Shown: positions 1-6,328, numbered from the stretch's first letter. The stretch: 19,412 nucleotides of DNA from Tychonema litorale BBK16 (GCF_021648855.1 NZ_JAKJHX010000051.1:1-19412); one strand, 5' to 3'. A program made the numbers and translations. Notes: generated from the letters alone by a model not told the origin.

Positions 1-246
1 CACCGGGCTTGTTTAATTGCCCAGTCTTTACGTTGTCTTTGGACTTTTAGATGGATTTTGCCGAGCCTTTTCCTTTGCTTGTGGTAGTTCTTTGACTGGG
101 GTTTAGCACCCTTGATAAATTTATTACTCAGTCGGCGTTGGGCTTTTTTCAGCCGTTTTTCTGACTTTCTCAGGAATTGGGGATATATTACAGCGTTGTC
201 GTTTTGATCCTTTAATCTCGCGTAGGGACTAAGGCACTCGCGGTGT
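1..246 (-). pseudogene. tnpB: TnpB (IS200/IS605-type) fragment, no N-terminus, runs off the left edge
   Basis: Read on the minus strand, this stretch is open and encodes a very basic peptide that includes FLRKSEKRLKKAQRRLS followed by a KxxKRLGKIHxKVxxQRKDW pattern. This is the central helical region of TnpB, the RNA-guided nuclease carried by IS200/IS605-family elements. Recognisable homology begins near position 190 and continues off the window at position 1. Upstream the frame stays open to about 250 (reading GHREC.SPYARLKDQND), but I see no start codon and none of the usual N-terminal TnpB half. That space is instead taken by the 3' end of the cysteine synthase gene. The remnant is therefore 5'-truncated; whether the catalytic C-terminal half survives outside the window cannot be seen. 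It lies only a few bases beyond the cysteine synthase stop codon, in the same orientation. Family assignment is fairly sure; inactivity is inferred from the missing 5' end. Confidence 0.72.
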
Positions 247-258
247 CCTCCCTTGCTT

Positions 259-1233
259 CTAATTTGGTGATAAACCTTTGGAAGTCAACCATTGTCGATT
301 GAATAAGCGCGACTGATACCGAGTTCCACCATCGCAAAGCACCGTAACAATAGTATGTCCAGGCCCCATTTGTTTCGCTAAAGCCACGGCAGCACCGACA
401 TTAATTCCCACAGAACCGCCCATAAACAGCCCTTCTTTCCTCAATAATTGGTAAACTACTCGGACAGCTTCAATATCATCAATTTGAATAGCATCGTCTA
501 CTGGAGCATTTTCCATATTTGCAGTGACGCGACTGGTGCCAATTCCCTCAGTAATCGAACTACCTTCTGTCTTAATTTCTCCTGTTTTGAAATAACTGTA
601 AAGCCCACTACCCATCGGATCAGCCAAGACAGTTTTAATGGCAGGATTTTTTGATTTTAGAAACATCGCCACTCCAGCAAAAGTCCCACCAGTTCCTGTT
701 GCAGCAACCCAAGCATCAACTTTTCCGTCAGTTTGTTCCCAAATTTCTGGTCCAGTTGTCTCGTAATGCGATCGGCGATTTGCTAAATTGTCAAACTGAT
801 TTGCCCAGACAGCATTCTCCATTTCTGCGGCCAATCTTCCTGACAATTTAACATAGTTATTTGGGTCTTTGTATGGTAAAGCTGGAACAGTCCGAACTTC
901 TGCACCCAAGGTTCTCAAAGCGTCTATTTTTTCTTGAGATTGAGTGTCAGGAATTACGATTAAACATTTGTAACCTCTGGCGTTGCAAATGTGGGCTAAA
1001 CCAATGCCTGTATTGCCGGCAGTGCCTTCTACTACCGTTCCACCCGGTTTTAGCAAGCCCTTTTCTTCTGCGTCTTTGATGATGTATAAAGCAGCCCGAT
1101 CTTTGACGGAACCACCGGGGTTTAGAAATTCTGCTTTCCCCAAGATTTCGCAGCCAGTTTCATAGCTAAAGCTGTTTAATCTAATTAGTGGTGTGTTGCC
1201 GATAGTGCCTATAAAACCGTTTTTGATGTCCAT
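259..1233 (-). CDS. cysK: Cysteine synthase (O-acetylserine sulfhydrylase), PLP-dependent
   Basis: The 324-residue product belongs to the cysteine synthase/cystathionine beta-synthase fold II PLP family. It joins O-acetylserine and sulfide to make cysteine and acetate in the cytosol, the last step of sulfate assimilation. Visible landmarks are IGNTPLIRL near the N-terminus, the PLP Schiff-base lysine K44 in GGSVKDRA, the substrate-binding loop TAGNTG (71-76), the PLP-phosphate cradle GTGGT (180-184) and GGSVG (272-276), whose serine contacts the pyridine nitrogen. Length is normal and no motif is damaged. The ATG start gives a canonical N-terminus, but no clear Shine-Dalgarno precedes it. It lies 137 bp downstream of the peroxiredoxin gene on the same strand, with a strong hairpin between them, so it probably has its own promoter. 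CysK versus CysM cannot be settled by eye; overall resemblance is to the cyanobacterial CysK type. Confidence 0.93.
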   Translation of the reverse strand: MDIKNGFIGTIGNTPLIRLNSFSYETGCEILGKAEFLNPGGSVKDRAALYIIKDAEEKGLLKPGGTVVEGTAGNTGIGLAHICNARGYKCLIVIPDTQSQEKIDALRTLGAEVRTVPALPYKDPNNYVKLSGRLAAEMENAVWANQFDNLANRRSHYETTGPEIWEQTDGKVDAWVAATGTGGTFAGVAMFLKSKNPAIKTVLADPMGSGLYSYFKTGEIKTEGSSITEGIGTSRVTANMENAPVDDAIQIDDIEAVRVVYQLLRKEGLFMGGSVGINVGAAVALAKQMGPGHTIVTVLCDGGTRYQSRLFNRQWLTSKGLSPN

Positions 1234-1299
1234 ATTTTTGTGGAGTTTATCTATACCGGAAATTTTACAATAAGCTGACAGATAAAGCTCAATCGCTGT

Positions 1300-1334
1300 C
1301 AGATGCCCGACTTCTTGAAAAAGTAGGGCATCTG
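1300..1334. terminator. Hairpin repeat between peroxiredoxin and cysteine synthase genes
   Basis: CAGATGCCCGACTT pairs with AAGTAGGGCATCTG around a 7-nt loop, giving a 14-bp stem with one mismatch. On the plus strand a run of six T follows a few bases later; on the minus strand, the direction in which both flanking genes are read, no T-run follows. It may slow or end transcripts leaving the peroxiredoxin gene, but intrinsic termination in that direction is not well supported. The core CCCGACTTCTT with its complementary arm recurs at 18972-19004, so this is also a dispersed hairpin repeat. Confidence 0.5.
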
Positions 1335-1370
1335 AGTATTTTTTACTACGACAAGGCTGGTAGATTAAAC

Positions 1371-2009
1371 CTATTTATTGGGCTGAGGAGTCATCCGCAA
1401 ATAAGGCTTAATCGGCGTATAACCTTTGGGGAATTTCTCTGCCAACTCTTTTGGATCGGTAATTGAAGGTACAATTACACAATCGTCGCCGTCTTTCCAA
1501 TCTACTGGAGTCGCAACGCTGTATTTGTCGGTAAGTTGCAGGGAATCAATTACCCGCAAAATTTCGTTGAAATTCCGTCCCGTGCTTGCCGGGTAAGTAA
1601 TGCTCAAACGTAATTTCTTTTCAGGATCAATGACAAAAACGGTGCGGATTGTTAAGTTATTTAACGAGTTAGGATGGATCATATCGTAAATGTCGGAGAC
1701 TTTGCGATCGCCATCTGCTAAAATTGGATAGTTGAGGGTGACGTTTTGAGTTTCTTCAATGTCCTTAATCCAACCCATGTGAGAATCTACATCATCAACA
1801 CTCAGGGCAATAGTTTTGACACCACGTTTTTCAAATTCAGACTTGAGACGGGCCACAGCACCTAGTTCTGTAGTGCACACTGGAGTATAATCCTTGGGAT
1901 GGGAAAATAATACGACCCAGCTATCACTAGCCCAGTCGTAGAAATTGATTTCCCCTTCTGAGGAGGCTTGAGTAAAGTTGGGTACTGTATCGCCTAATCG
2001 CAGAGTCAT
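1371..2009 (-). CDS. 1-Cys peroxiredoxin (Prx6-type)
   Basis: A 212-residue thiol peroxidase that reduces H2O2 and alkyl hydroperoxides. The thioredoxin-fold AhpC/TSA domain fills the first 160 or so residues, with the active-site motif HPKDYTPVCTTE placing the peroxidatic cysteine at C45, and P38 and T42 of the PxxxTxxC signature present. R122 is a candidate for the conserved arginine near the thiolate. The C-terminal extension (about 160-212, with VDWKDGDDCVIVPS and KGYTPIKPYLR) is typical of the Prx6/1-Cys subfamily rather than 2-Cys AhpC. A second cysteine, C177, sits in that extension; I do not think it is a classical resolving cysteine. An AGAGGA Shine-Dalgarno (plus-strand 2018-2023) lies 8 nt before the ATG. 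A perfect 7-bp dyad at 2036-2054 lies just upstream and may be regulatory. Confidence 0.93.
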   Translation of the reverse strand: MTLRLGDTVPNFTQASSEGEINFYDWASDSWVVLFSHPKDYTPVCTTELGAVARLKSEFEKRGVKTIALSVDDVDSHMGWIKDIEETQNVTLNYPILADGDRKVSDIYDMIHPNSLNNLTIRTVFVIDPEKKLRLSITYPASTGRNFNEILRVIDSLQLTDKYSVATPVDWKDGDDCVIVPSITDPKELAEKFPKGYTPIKPYLRMTPQPNK

Positions 2010-2035
2010 AACTGATTTCCTCTAATTTTATTTAA

Positions 2036-2054
2036 GGATGATTCTCTATCATCC
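2036..2054. promoter_or_regulatory. Perfect dyad in the peroxiredoxin leader
   Basis: GGATGAT and ATCATCC form perfect 7-bp inverted arms around a 5-nt spacer, 27-45 nt upstream of the peroxiredoxin ATG. The size and geometry suit either an operator for a dimeric repressor or a small hairpin in the 5' leader. I cannot match it to a known box with confidence. Confidence 0.35.
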
Positions 2055-2171
2055 CATAATTGCCGGTTTCTCGATCGAGCTTTACATGATTTTAAACTTT
2101 TTGGGCGTGCGATCGCCAATTCGACTACTCTGATCGATTATCCGCCCGCCGTCTGTTCTAAATACTGAGTG

Positions 2172-2453
2172 ATGTTTTTTATGCTTTACTTGCTTAAGAC
2201 CATACAGCCTTTTTTAGTCCCCCTGTGTTTTATTTCCGCTTGGGGCTTAATGTTTCTGATATTTTCAAGTATTGGCGCTACCGTCATCGACTCCGTAAGT
2301 CGAGCCCGGCGGATGCACCAAATTCCTTGCGCTAATTGTGTATTTTTTACTGGCGACTATCATCTCAAGTGTCCGGTTCAGCCTACAATCGCTTTGTCTG
2401 AAGACGCGATCGACTGTCTTGATTATCGATCGCATTCCCGAACTTGGGGTTAA
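2172..2453 (+). CDS. Small membrane protein with a four-cysteine cytosolic or lumenal tail, unknown function
   Basis: A protein of about 93 residues with one long hydrophobic N-terminal segment (roughly residues 3-37, possibly a hairpin of two short helices) followed by a basic stretch SRARRMH. The soluble tail carries four cysteines in the pattern C-x2-C-x10-C-x14-C (IPCANCVFF, LKCPV, IDCLDYR), suggesting a metal or disulfide site. I recognise the tail pattern as typical of short conserved cyanobacterial proteins but know no function. A GTG at 2169 immediately precedes the ATG at 2172; I chose the ATG. Another ATG lies at 2181, and none has a clear Shine-Dalgarno. It is divergent from the peroxiredoxin gene across about 160 bp. 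Confidence 0.7.
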   Translation: MFFMLYLLKTIQPFLVPLCFISAWGLMFLIFSSIGATVIDSVSRARRMHQIPCANCVFFTGDYHLKCPVQPTIALSEDAIDCLDYRSHSRTWG

Positions 2454-2935
2454 AAAATCTGGAATTAGGAGATAGGAGTAAAAAAATGCTAGAATCTCTT
2501 TTCACAACAACAGCACCCTAGCCATATGTACCGAGTGATTTCCTCTTTTTTTAACTTCGATGTGGAGTTGCAATAAATTCGTAAATTAACTTGCATTGCT
2601 CCCCTCTCATTAGTTGAGGAAATATCAGTTGTGTTGGCGGATGCTGCTGTTGGTTTTTGATGGGACAGATTTGAGATTAAACAGCGTTTTTACTCCTTAA
2701 TATTCAATTTTGAACTTCGCTGTGGCATCTGTCGGAGAAGCTTTTATTTAGCTTCATATGATTAATGTAGCACCTTCTTTTTAAAGTGCAAGTGCCTGCA
2801 ACTAAACTTTACAAATCAAGGATGATATGAGACGGATACCCGGATTAATGATGGAAGTATTGAGCTTTCGGGCATCTAGTTAAAATAGTAGAGTTTGACT
2901 GTGCTAGCTACTGGAGAAAGAGGCATAATATTTGT
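2454..2935. other. Gene-free gap of 482 bp
   Basis: I see no convincing coding sequence on either strand. The left half contains a MITE-like inverted repeat (2474-2697). The right half is AT-rich with a partial repeat of AACTTCG.TGTGG. A weak promoter-like pair, TTGAGC (2860-2865) and TAAAAT (2881-2886) with 15-bp spacing, precedes the ChaN-type gene; the spacing is short. Confidence 0.5.
2474..2697. repeat. MITE-like element with 11-bp terminal inverted repeats
   Basis: AGGAGTAAAAA at 2474-2484 is perfectly inverted as TTTTTACTCCT at 2687-2697. The similarity continues inward imperfectly: both arms next carry GCT, then AATCTC, then an AACAGCA-like stretch. The interior of about 200 bp has no coding capacity. 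This fits a small non-autonomous element or the worn remains of a larger one, but no target-site duplication is clear. Confidence 0.35.
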
Positions 2936-3811
2936 ATGAAAAAAACCAAACTCATCAAACTGTGCGCCTTATCGCTCAGCATTGTTCTATTGTGTAGTAG
3001 CACAGCTATAGCCGAACCGATAGCCAACCCTCAACCACAGCAGACTTACACTAATCAAGAGATTCTGCAACAGTTGCTAAAGGCAAGAATCGTCTACCTG
3101 GGAGAAACCCATGATAGCATTGAAGACCATCAAGCTCAACTGGTGATTATCCAGGAAATGCAGCGGCAAAATCCAAAAATTGCGATCGCCCTAGAAATGT
3201 TTCAGCGTCCTTTTCAAAGCGTACTAGACCAATATTTAGCAGGTAAACTCACAGAAGAGCAATTGATTGAGCAAACAGAATACAATCAGAGATGGCGCTT
3301 TCCCTGGGAATATTACGCACCAATTATGCGATTTGCCGCATTAAATAAACTGCGACTTCTGGCATTAAATACACCAACAGAAGTTACCAGAAAGGTGGCA
3401 ACTCAGGGCTTGGAAAGCCTCACAGCAGACGAAAAAATACACATTCCGCCACTATCAGAAATCCGCACTGATAACGTCGCATATCGGCAAATGTTACTAG
3501 AAGTTTACCAACAACATCAAAAGGCAGCACAAGGAAATAGTACGGCGTTTGAAAGATTTTTGCAAGCTCAAGTTTTGTGGGATGAAACGATGGCTGAGAA
3601 AATAGCCCAATTTGTGAAAGCCAATCCCGACTATCAAGTTGTAGTGTTGGCGGGACAAGGACATATTGGTTATGGTTATGGGATTCCTAGCCGTGTAGAA
3701 AGGCGTTTGGGAGTTGGGAGGGTAAAAATGCGATCGGTCCTGTTTGATTTGCCTACAGATAGTCCTTCTTCCACCGAAAAACCCATTGCTGATTATATTT
3801 GGCGACATTGA
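2936..3811 (+). CDS. Secreted ChaN-type (haem-binding uptake, DUF399) protein
   Basis: The 291-residue product begins with a clear Sec signal peptide (KKTK, hydrophobic core 9-20, probable cleavage after AIA near residue 26). C20 has leucine at -1, so a lipobox is unlikely and the mature protein is probably soluble in the periplasm or lumen. The mature part carries the ChaN/DUF399 signatures GETHD (56-60), ALEMFQR, QRWRFPWEYYAPI, the QVLWDETMA helix and GQGHIGYG near the C-terminus. ChaN of Campylobacter binds stacked haems with a conserved tyrosine; whether this relative binds haem is inference. An AGAAAGAGG purine stretch (2915-2923) lies 12 nt before the ATG. The neighbouring gene remnants are unrelated to iron. 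Confidence 0.85.
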   Translation: MKKTKLIKLCALSLSIVLLCSSTAIAEPIANPQPQQTYTNQEILQQLLKARIVYLGETHDSIEDHQAQLVIIQEMQRQNPKIAIALEMFQRPFQSVLDQYLAGKLTEEQLIEQTEYNQRWRFPWEYYAPIMRFAALNKLRLLALNTPTEVTRKVATQGLESLTADEKIHIPPLSEIRTDNVAYRQMLLEVYQQHQKAAQGNSTAFERFLQAQVLWDETMAEKIAQFVKANPDYQVVVLAGQGHIGYGYGIPSRVERRLGVGRVKMRSVLFDLPTDSPSSTEKPIADYIWRH

Positions 3812-3828
3812 TTTGATATGATATCAAA
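3812..3828. repeat. 17-bp perfect palindrome directly after the ChaN-type stop codon
   Basis: TTTGATAT, a single G, then ATATCAAA: 8-bp arms with perfect symmetry, starting one base after the TGA. A related sequence (GATATGATACCATATC, 4577-4592) sits on the other side of the decayed ATPase/HNH locus. Confidence 0.6.
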
Positions 3829-3862
3829 AATATAACCTATTCAGCTAGAACGAGAACCAATC

Positions 3863-4247
3863 GTGAAAGTCAAGCGTTTAAAAATGAATTCATTTCGAGG
3901 CATCAGTGATTTGAGCCTGGAGTTTGATACAGATGAACCGACTGTGTTTATCGGTATCAACGGTGTGGGAAAATTTTAGACGTTTTTTTGAGTGGTTTAG
4001 AGATCGGGAAGATTTGGAAAATGAATTACGACTAAATGCTTCTAATGAATATCGCGATCGCGAATTAGAAGCAGTCAGAGATGCGATCGCTAATTTACTA
4101 GATGGTTTTGCCAATTTACGAGTTAGGCGATCGCCTTTGCGAATGACAGTAGAAAAACAAGGTGATGAACTCAAAATGGGAGAACAAGATCCAGAATTTG
4201 TGAGAGCAGATTGGCTAATTAAACGCAAGGAAATTATCAACTATTGA
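3863..4247 (+). pseudogene. Decayed AAA-family ATPase (Septu PtuA-like), frameshifted and internally deleted
   Basis: Three pieces of one ATPase family are visible. Piece 1 (GTG at 3863 to TAG at 3979) reads VKVKRLKMNSFRGISDL then TVFIGINGVGK, a SMC/RecF-like N-terminus with a Walker A motif. It stops one codon after the Walker lysine, losing the required Ser/Thr. Piece 2, in another frame from about 3978, reads FFEWFRDREDLENE and FANLRVRRSPLRMTVEK, the mid-region normally about 100 residues further on. Piece 3 follows at once with DPEFVRADWLIKRKEII, which resembles the extreme C-terminus, so the ABC signature and Walker B region is missing. An intact member would be above 400 residues; here about 125 remain. 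The locus cannot make an ATPase. Similarity to PtuA-type ATPases is from memory of motifs, not a search. Confidence 0.75.
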
Positions 4248-4440
4248 AGTTTTGGGACTCAATCATTATGACTTAAGGCAGGGACGAATTCAAGCACTTG
4301 AAGCACTGCAAGGAATCATGACACAAGAAGATGCTGAATTATTGGCTCAAGTTTGTCATAATAGGGATGCACAAGGTCAATACCAACCTTTTTGTAAAGC
4401 GGTTTTATATCTTTTCAAAGATTATTTTGGTGTGGCTTAA
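4240..4440 (+). pseudogene. C-terminal remnant of a putative HNH endonuclease (TIGR02646/PtuB-like)
   Basis: An open stretch in a frame different from the ATPase tail encodes about 66 residues: STIEVLGLNHYDLRQGRIQA, a helical middle, and RDAQGQYQPFCKAVLYLFKD near the end. The VLxLN...LxxxR pattern and the closing DxxGxYxPFCxxVxxxLK pattern resemble the C-terminal part of TIGR02646/PtuB-type HNH proteins. The first usable start (TTG at 4252) has no ribosome binding site, and the HNH catalytic half is absent. The fragment overlaps the end of the ATPase remnant, as expected if a deletion joined the two genes of an ATPase-HNH pair. The family call is tentative; if wrong, this is an unknown 62-residue ORF. 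Confidence 0.45.
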
Positions 4441-4510
4441 GCTGAATTTGACCCATCAAATATTCCTGATGATAGATATCAAATCCTCTCTTCATCGTCC
4501 TGTATTAATC

Positions 4511-4553
4511 TCTCTCTTCTCTTCCTTCGCGTCCTTTGCGCCTTCGCGGTTAA
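4511..4553. repeat. Dispersed CGCG(T/G)-rich intergenic repeat
   Basis: CTTCCTTCGCGTCCTTTGCG followed by CCTTCGCGGTTAAA. On the minus strand it reads AACCGCGAAGGCGCAAAGG then ACGCGAAGG, a sequence style I recognise as recurring in cyanobacterial intergenic DNA. It gives rise to an apparent minus-strand ORF with an Arg/Lys-rich product that I do not accept as a gene. Confidence 0.45.
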
Positions 4554-4576
4554 ATCATTCCGATACAACTGGAATC

Positions 4577-4592
4577 GATATGATACCATATC
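4577..4592. repeat. Palindromic GATATG/CATATC element
   Basis: GATATG and CATATC are 6-bp inverted arms around ATAC. The wider context, TCGATATGATAC then CATATCAAAA, resembles the palindrome at 3812-3828, so two related sequences bracket the decayed ATPase/HNH locus about 760 bp apart. Confidence 0.4.
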
Positions 4593-4642
4593 AAAATCCC
4601 AAAAAATGTTAAAATCAGGATAACAAACTATGAGAAAGTACA

Positions 4643-5224
4643 GTGAGTAATAAACCAAAGATTCTCGCATTTGCCGGAAGTACGCGCACAGCATCCTACA
4701 ACAAAACACTGGTAAAAATAGCTGCATCTGGGGCTAGAAACGCCGGGGCTGAAGTCACGTATATAGATCTACGAGATTTCCCAATGCCCCTATTTGATGA
4801 AGACTTAGAAGCCACAGAAGGAATTCCCGAAAATGTTCTGAAGTTCAAAGAATTGATGATCGCCCATCAGGGACTTTTGATTGCTTCCCCAGAATACAAC
4901 AGTTCAATTACCCCAGTGCTCAAAAATGCGATCGATTGGGCATCTCGCCCGCAGCCAGGGGAAGCAGGGCTGGCAGCTTTCAACAATAAAGTAGCAGCAA
5001 TTATGAGCGCTTCTCCCGGAGGTTTAGGAGGATTGCGGGGATTAGTGCATTTGCGGTCTATTTTGGGAAATATTAACGTGATGGTTATTCCCGATCAAAA
5101 AGCAATTTCCCAAGCTTTTCAAGCATTTAATCCTGACGGTACGCTGCAAGATGTCAAGCAACAGGAATCAGTACAATATCTTGGTGCTAAACTTGCTGGA
5201 ATATTGGCAAAACTCAGCGCGTAA
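4643..5224 (+). CDS. NADPH-dependent FMN reductase (flavodoxin-like)
   Basis: The 193-residue product is a flavodoxin-like fold FMN reductase of the SsuE/chromate-reductase group. The N-terminal FMN-phosphate loop reads AFAGSTRTASYNKTL (G12, S13, T14, R15). The second flavin contact region is ASPEYNSSITPVLKNAIDW and the third is MSASPGGLGGLRGL. Such enzymes use NAD(P)H to reduce FMN, quinones or metal oxyanions in the cytosol; the actual substrate cannot be read from sequence. The start is GTG, preceded by a weak AGAAAG. It lies just downstream of the palindromic element at 4577-4592 and converges on the inositol-phosphatase-family gene, with a hairpin in the 98-bp gap. Confidence 0.88.
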   Translation: MSNKPKILAFAGSTRTASYNKTLVKIAASGARNAGAEVTYIDLRDFPMPLFDEDLEATEGIPENVLKFKELMIAHQGLLIASPEYNSSITPVLKNAIDWASRPQPGEAGLAAFNNKVAAIMSASPGGLGGLRGLVHLRSILGNINVMVIPDQKAISQAFQAFNPDGTLQDVKQQESVQYLGAKLAGILAKLSA

Positions 5225-5237
5225 CTGACATATTGCT

Positions 5238-5299
5238 GTAGGGGCGGGTTCACAAATAATATCTAACAAGTACCAACAATCTGAATAAACCCGCCCCAC
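5238..5299. terminator. Long hairpin between convergent genes
   Basis: GGGGCGGGTT (5241-5250) is perfectly inverted as AACCCGCCCC (5288-5297), extending outward by GT/AC across a one-base bulge, with a loop of about 37 nt. It lies in the 98-bp gap between two converging genes, where a bidirectional terminator is expected, although no clear T-run follows. The same arms recur at 8986-9039 inside the MITE-like element, so this is also a dispersed repeat. Confidence 0.5.
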
Positions 5300-5322
5300 C
5301 CAACAATTTAAAGAAAGAGTAT

Positions 5323-6159
5323 TTAATTACCCAATTTTTTCTGCTTCCAAGCCTCCACAAACGGCAAAAACACCGACACCAACTCCTGCCGATTCATCAC
5401 CAAAGTCGGATAAGAAATTCTCGCATAATTTTTTCCCACTTCCAAGGGGAAAATTGCCTGGGAGTCCAGCGGTAGCCAAACCGCACCAGCAGCTTTCACA
5501 ATTACCCAACTCCCCGCAATATCCCAAATTTTTGGAGTCGCTTCCACGCCTCCCATAGACACGCCAGAAGCCACAGTCAAAAAATTATAACTAGCCATTC
5601 CTAACATCCGAATTTTACTCGGAAGATGAGGCCCGATGCCCACACTTCGCGAACACAAATTAAAAATATGATTTCCGCTCATTTTATCAGCAGTTGGGCG
5701 AATCGGGCGATCGTTCAAAAATGCACCTTGAGGCATATTCATCAATACATTGTCGCCCGCCAAGTCCTCTGCATAAAAACCGTGAAAAGATTGATTCAGC
5801 AGTGGCAAATGCACGCAGCCAAAAACCGGAGTTCCGTGATACAATAAACCCAAAGAAATACCCCAAATCGGAATGCCCCTGGCAAAATTAGTGGTAGCAT
5901 CCAGAGGATCGACAACCCAACACCATTCAGTATCGGGGAAAACGTGGTCTCCTTCCTCGCTCAAAATCCCGTGACTGGGAAAAGTAGATGCGATCGCACT
6001 TCTAATTGTAGCATCTGCCCAATTGTCAGATTGCGTAACCAAAGTGCCGTCATCTTTCTCATTCGCTTGTGCAGAACCGAAATCTTTCAAAAACTGCTGT
6101 CCAACTGTCTTGACAGTAGTCTGAGAAAAACTTAAAATAGAATCCCAAAAATTCGTCAT
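5323..6159 (-). CDS. Inositol monophosphatase family protein
   Basis: A 278-residue member of the Mg-dependent, Li-sensitive phosphatase superfamily (IMPase, CysQ, some FBPases). In order: KDDGTLVTQSD (35-45), GILSEEG with the metal-binding glutamates E68/E69, VVDPLDATTNF (D84, D87) and the second aspartate block KIWDIAGSW (D213) followed by KAAGA. All expected metal ligands are present. The usual DGTTNF reads DATTNF here, a Gly-to-Ala change next to the catalytic loop. Substrate is unknown: inositol phosphate, histidinol phosphate and PAP phosphatases share these motifs. The gene reads toward the FMN reductase and is separated from the upstream PucC-family gene by heptad repeat arrays rather than an obvious promoter. 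Confidence 0.9.
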   Translation of the reverse strand: MTNFWDSILSFSQTTVKTVGQQFLKDFGSAQANEKDDGTLVTQSDNWADATIRSAIASTFPSHGILSEEGDHVFPDTEWCWVVDPLDATTNFARGIPIWGISLGLLYHGTPVFGCVHLPLLNQSFHGFYAEDLAGDNVLMNMPQGAFLNDRPIRPTADKMSGNHIFNLCSRSVGIGPHLPSKIRMLGMASYNFLTVASGVSMGGVEATPKIWDIAGSWVIVKAAGAVWLPLDSQAIFPLEVGKNYARISYPTLVMNRQELVSVFLPFVEAWKQKKLGN

Positions 6160-6160
6160 T

Positions 6161-6244
6161 AGTTATTGGTTATTGGTTATTAGTTATTGGTTGTTAGTTG
6201 TTAGTTGTTAGTTGTTAGTTGTTAGTTATTCGTTATTCGTTATT
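6161..6244. repeat. Heptameric short tandem repeat (STRR), 12 units of (A/G/C)GTT(A/G)TT
   Basis: Twelve consecutive 7-bp units, all variants of AGTTATT, GGTTATT, AGTTGTT and CGTTATT, start two bases upstream of the inositol-phosphatase-family start codon. Inverted copies (AACTAATAACTAAC) follow at about 6260-6273. Short tandem heptads of this kind are a known feature of filamentous cyanobacterial genomes. Any influence on translation of the adjacent gene is speculative. Confidence 0.85.
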
Positions 6245-6277
6245 TCAATAACAATTGACAACTAATAACTAACGACT

Positions 6278-6318
6278 GTCAACAGTCAACCGTCAACAGT
6301 CAACCGTCAACAGTCAAC
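6278..6318. repeat. Second heptad array, GTCAAC(A/C) x ~6
   Basis: GTCAACA and GTCAACC alternate through nearly six units, so the real period is 14 bp. It is next to, but distinct in sequence from, the AGTTATT array, and fills the rest of the gap before the PucC-family stop codon. Confidence 0.85.
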
Positions 6319-6328
6319 TGCCAAAATA

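Noticed and set aside
2486..2521. 11-codon ORF with an upstream AGGAG
   Set aside because: The purine stretch is the arm of the inverted repeat and the product is very short with no recognisable features.
4479..4727. 82-codon minus-strand ORF
   Set aside because: It runs across the CGCG-rich dispersed repeat and into the FMN reductase gene on the other strand.
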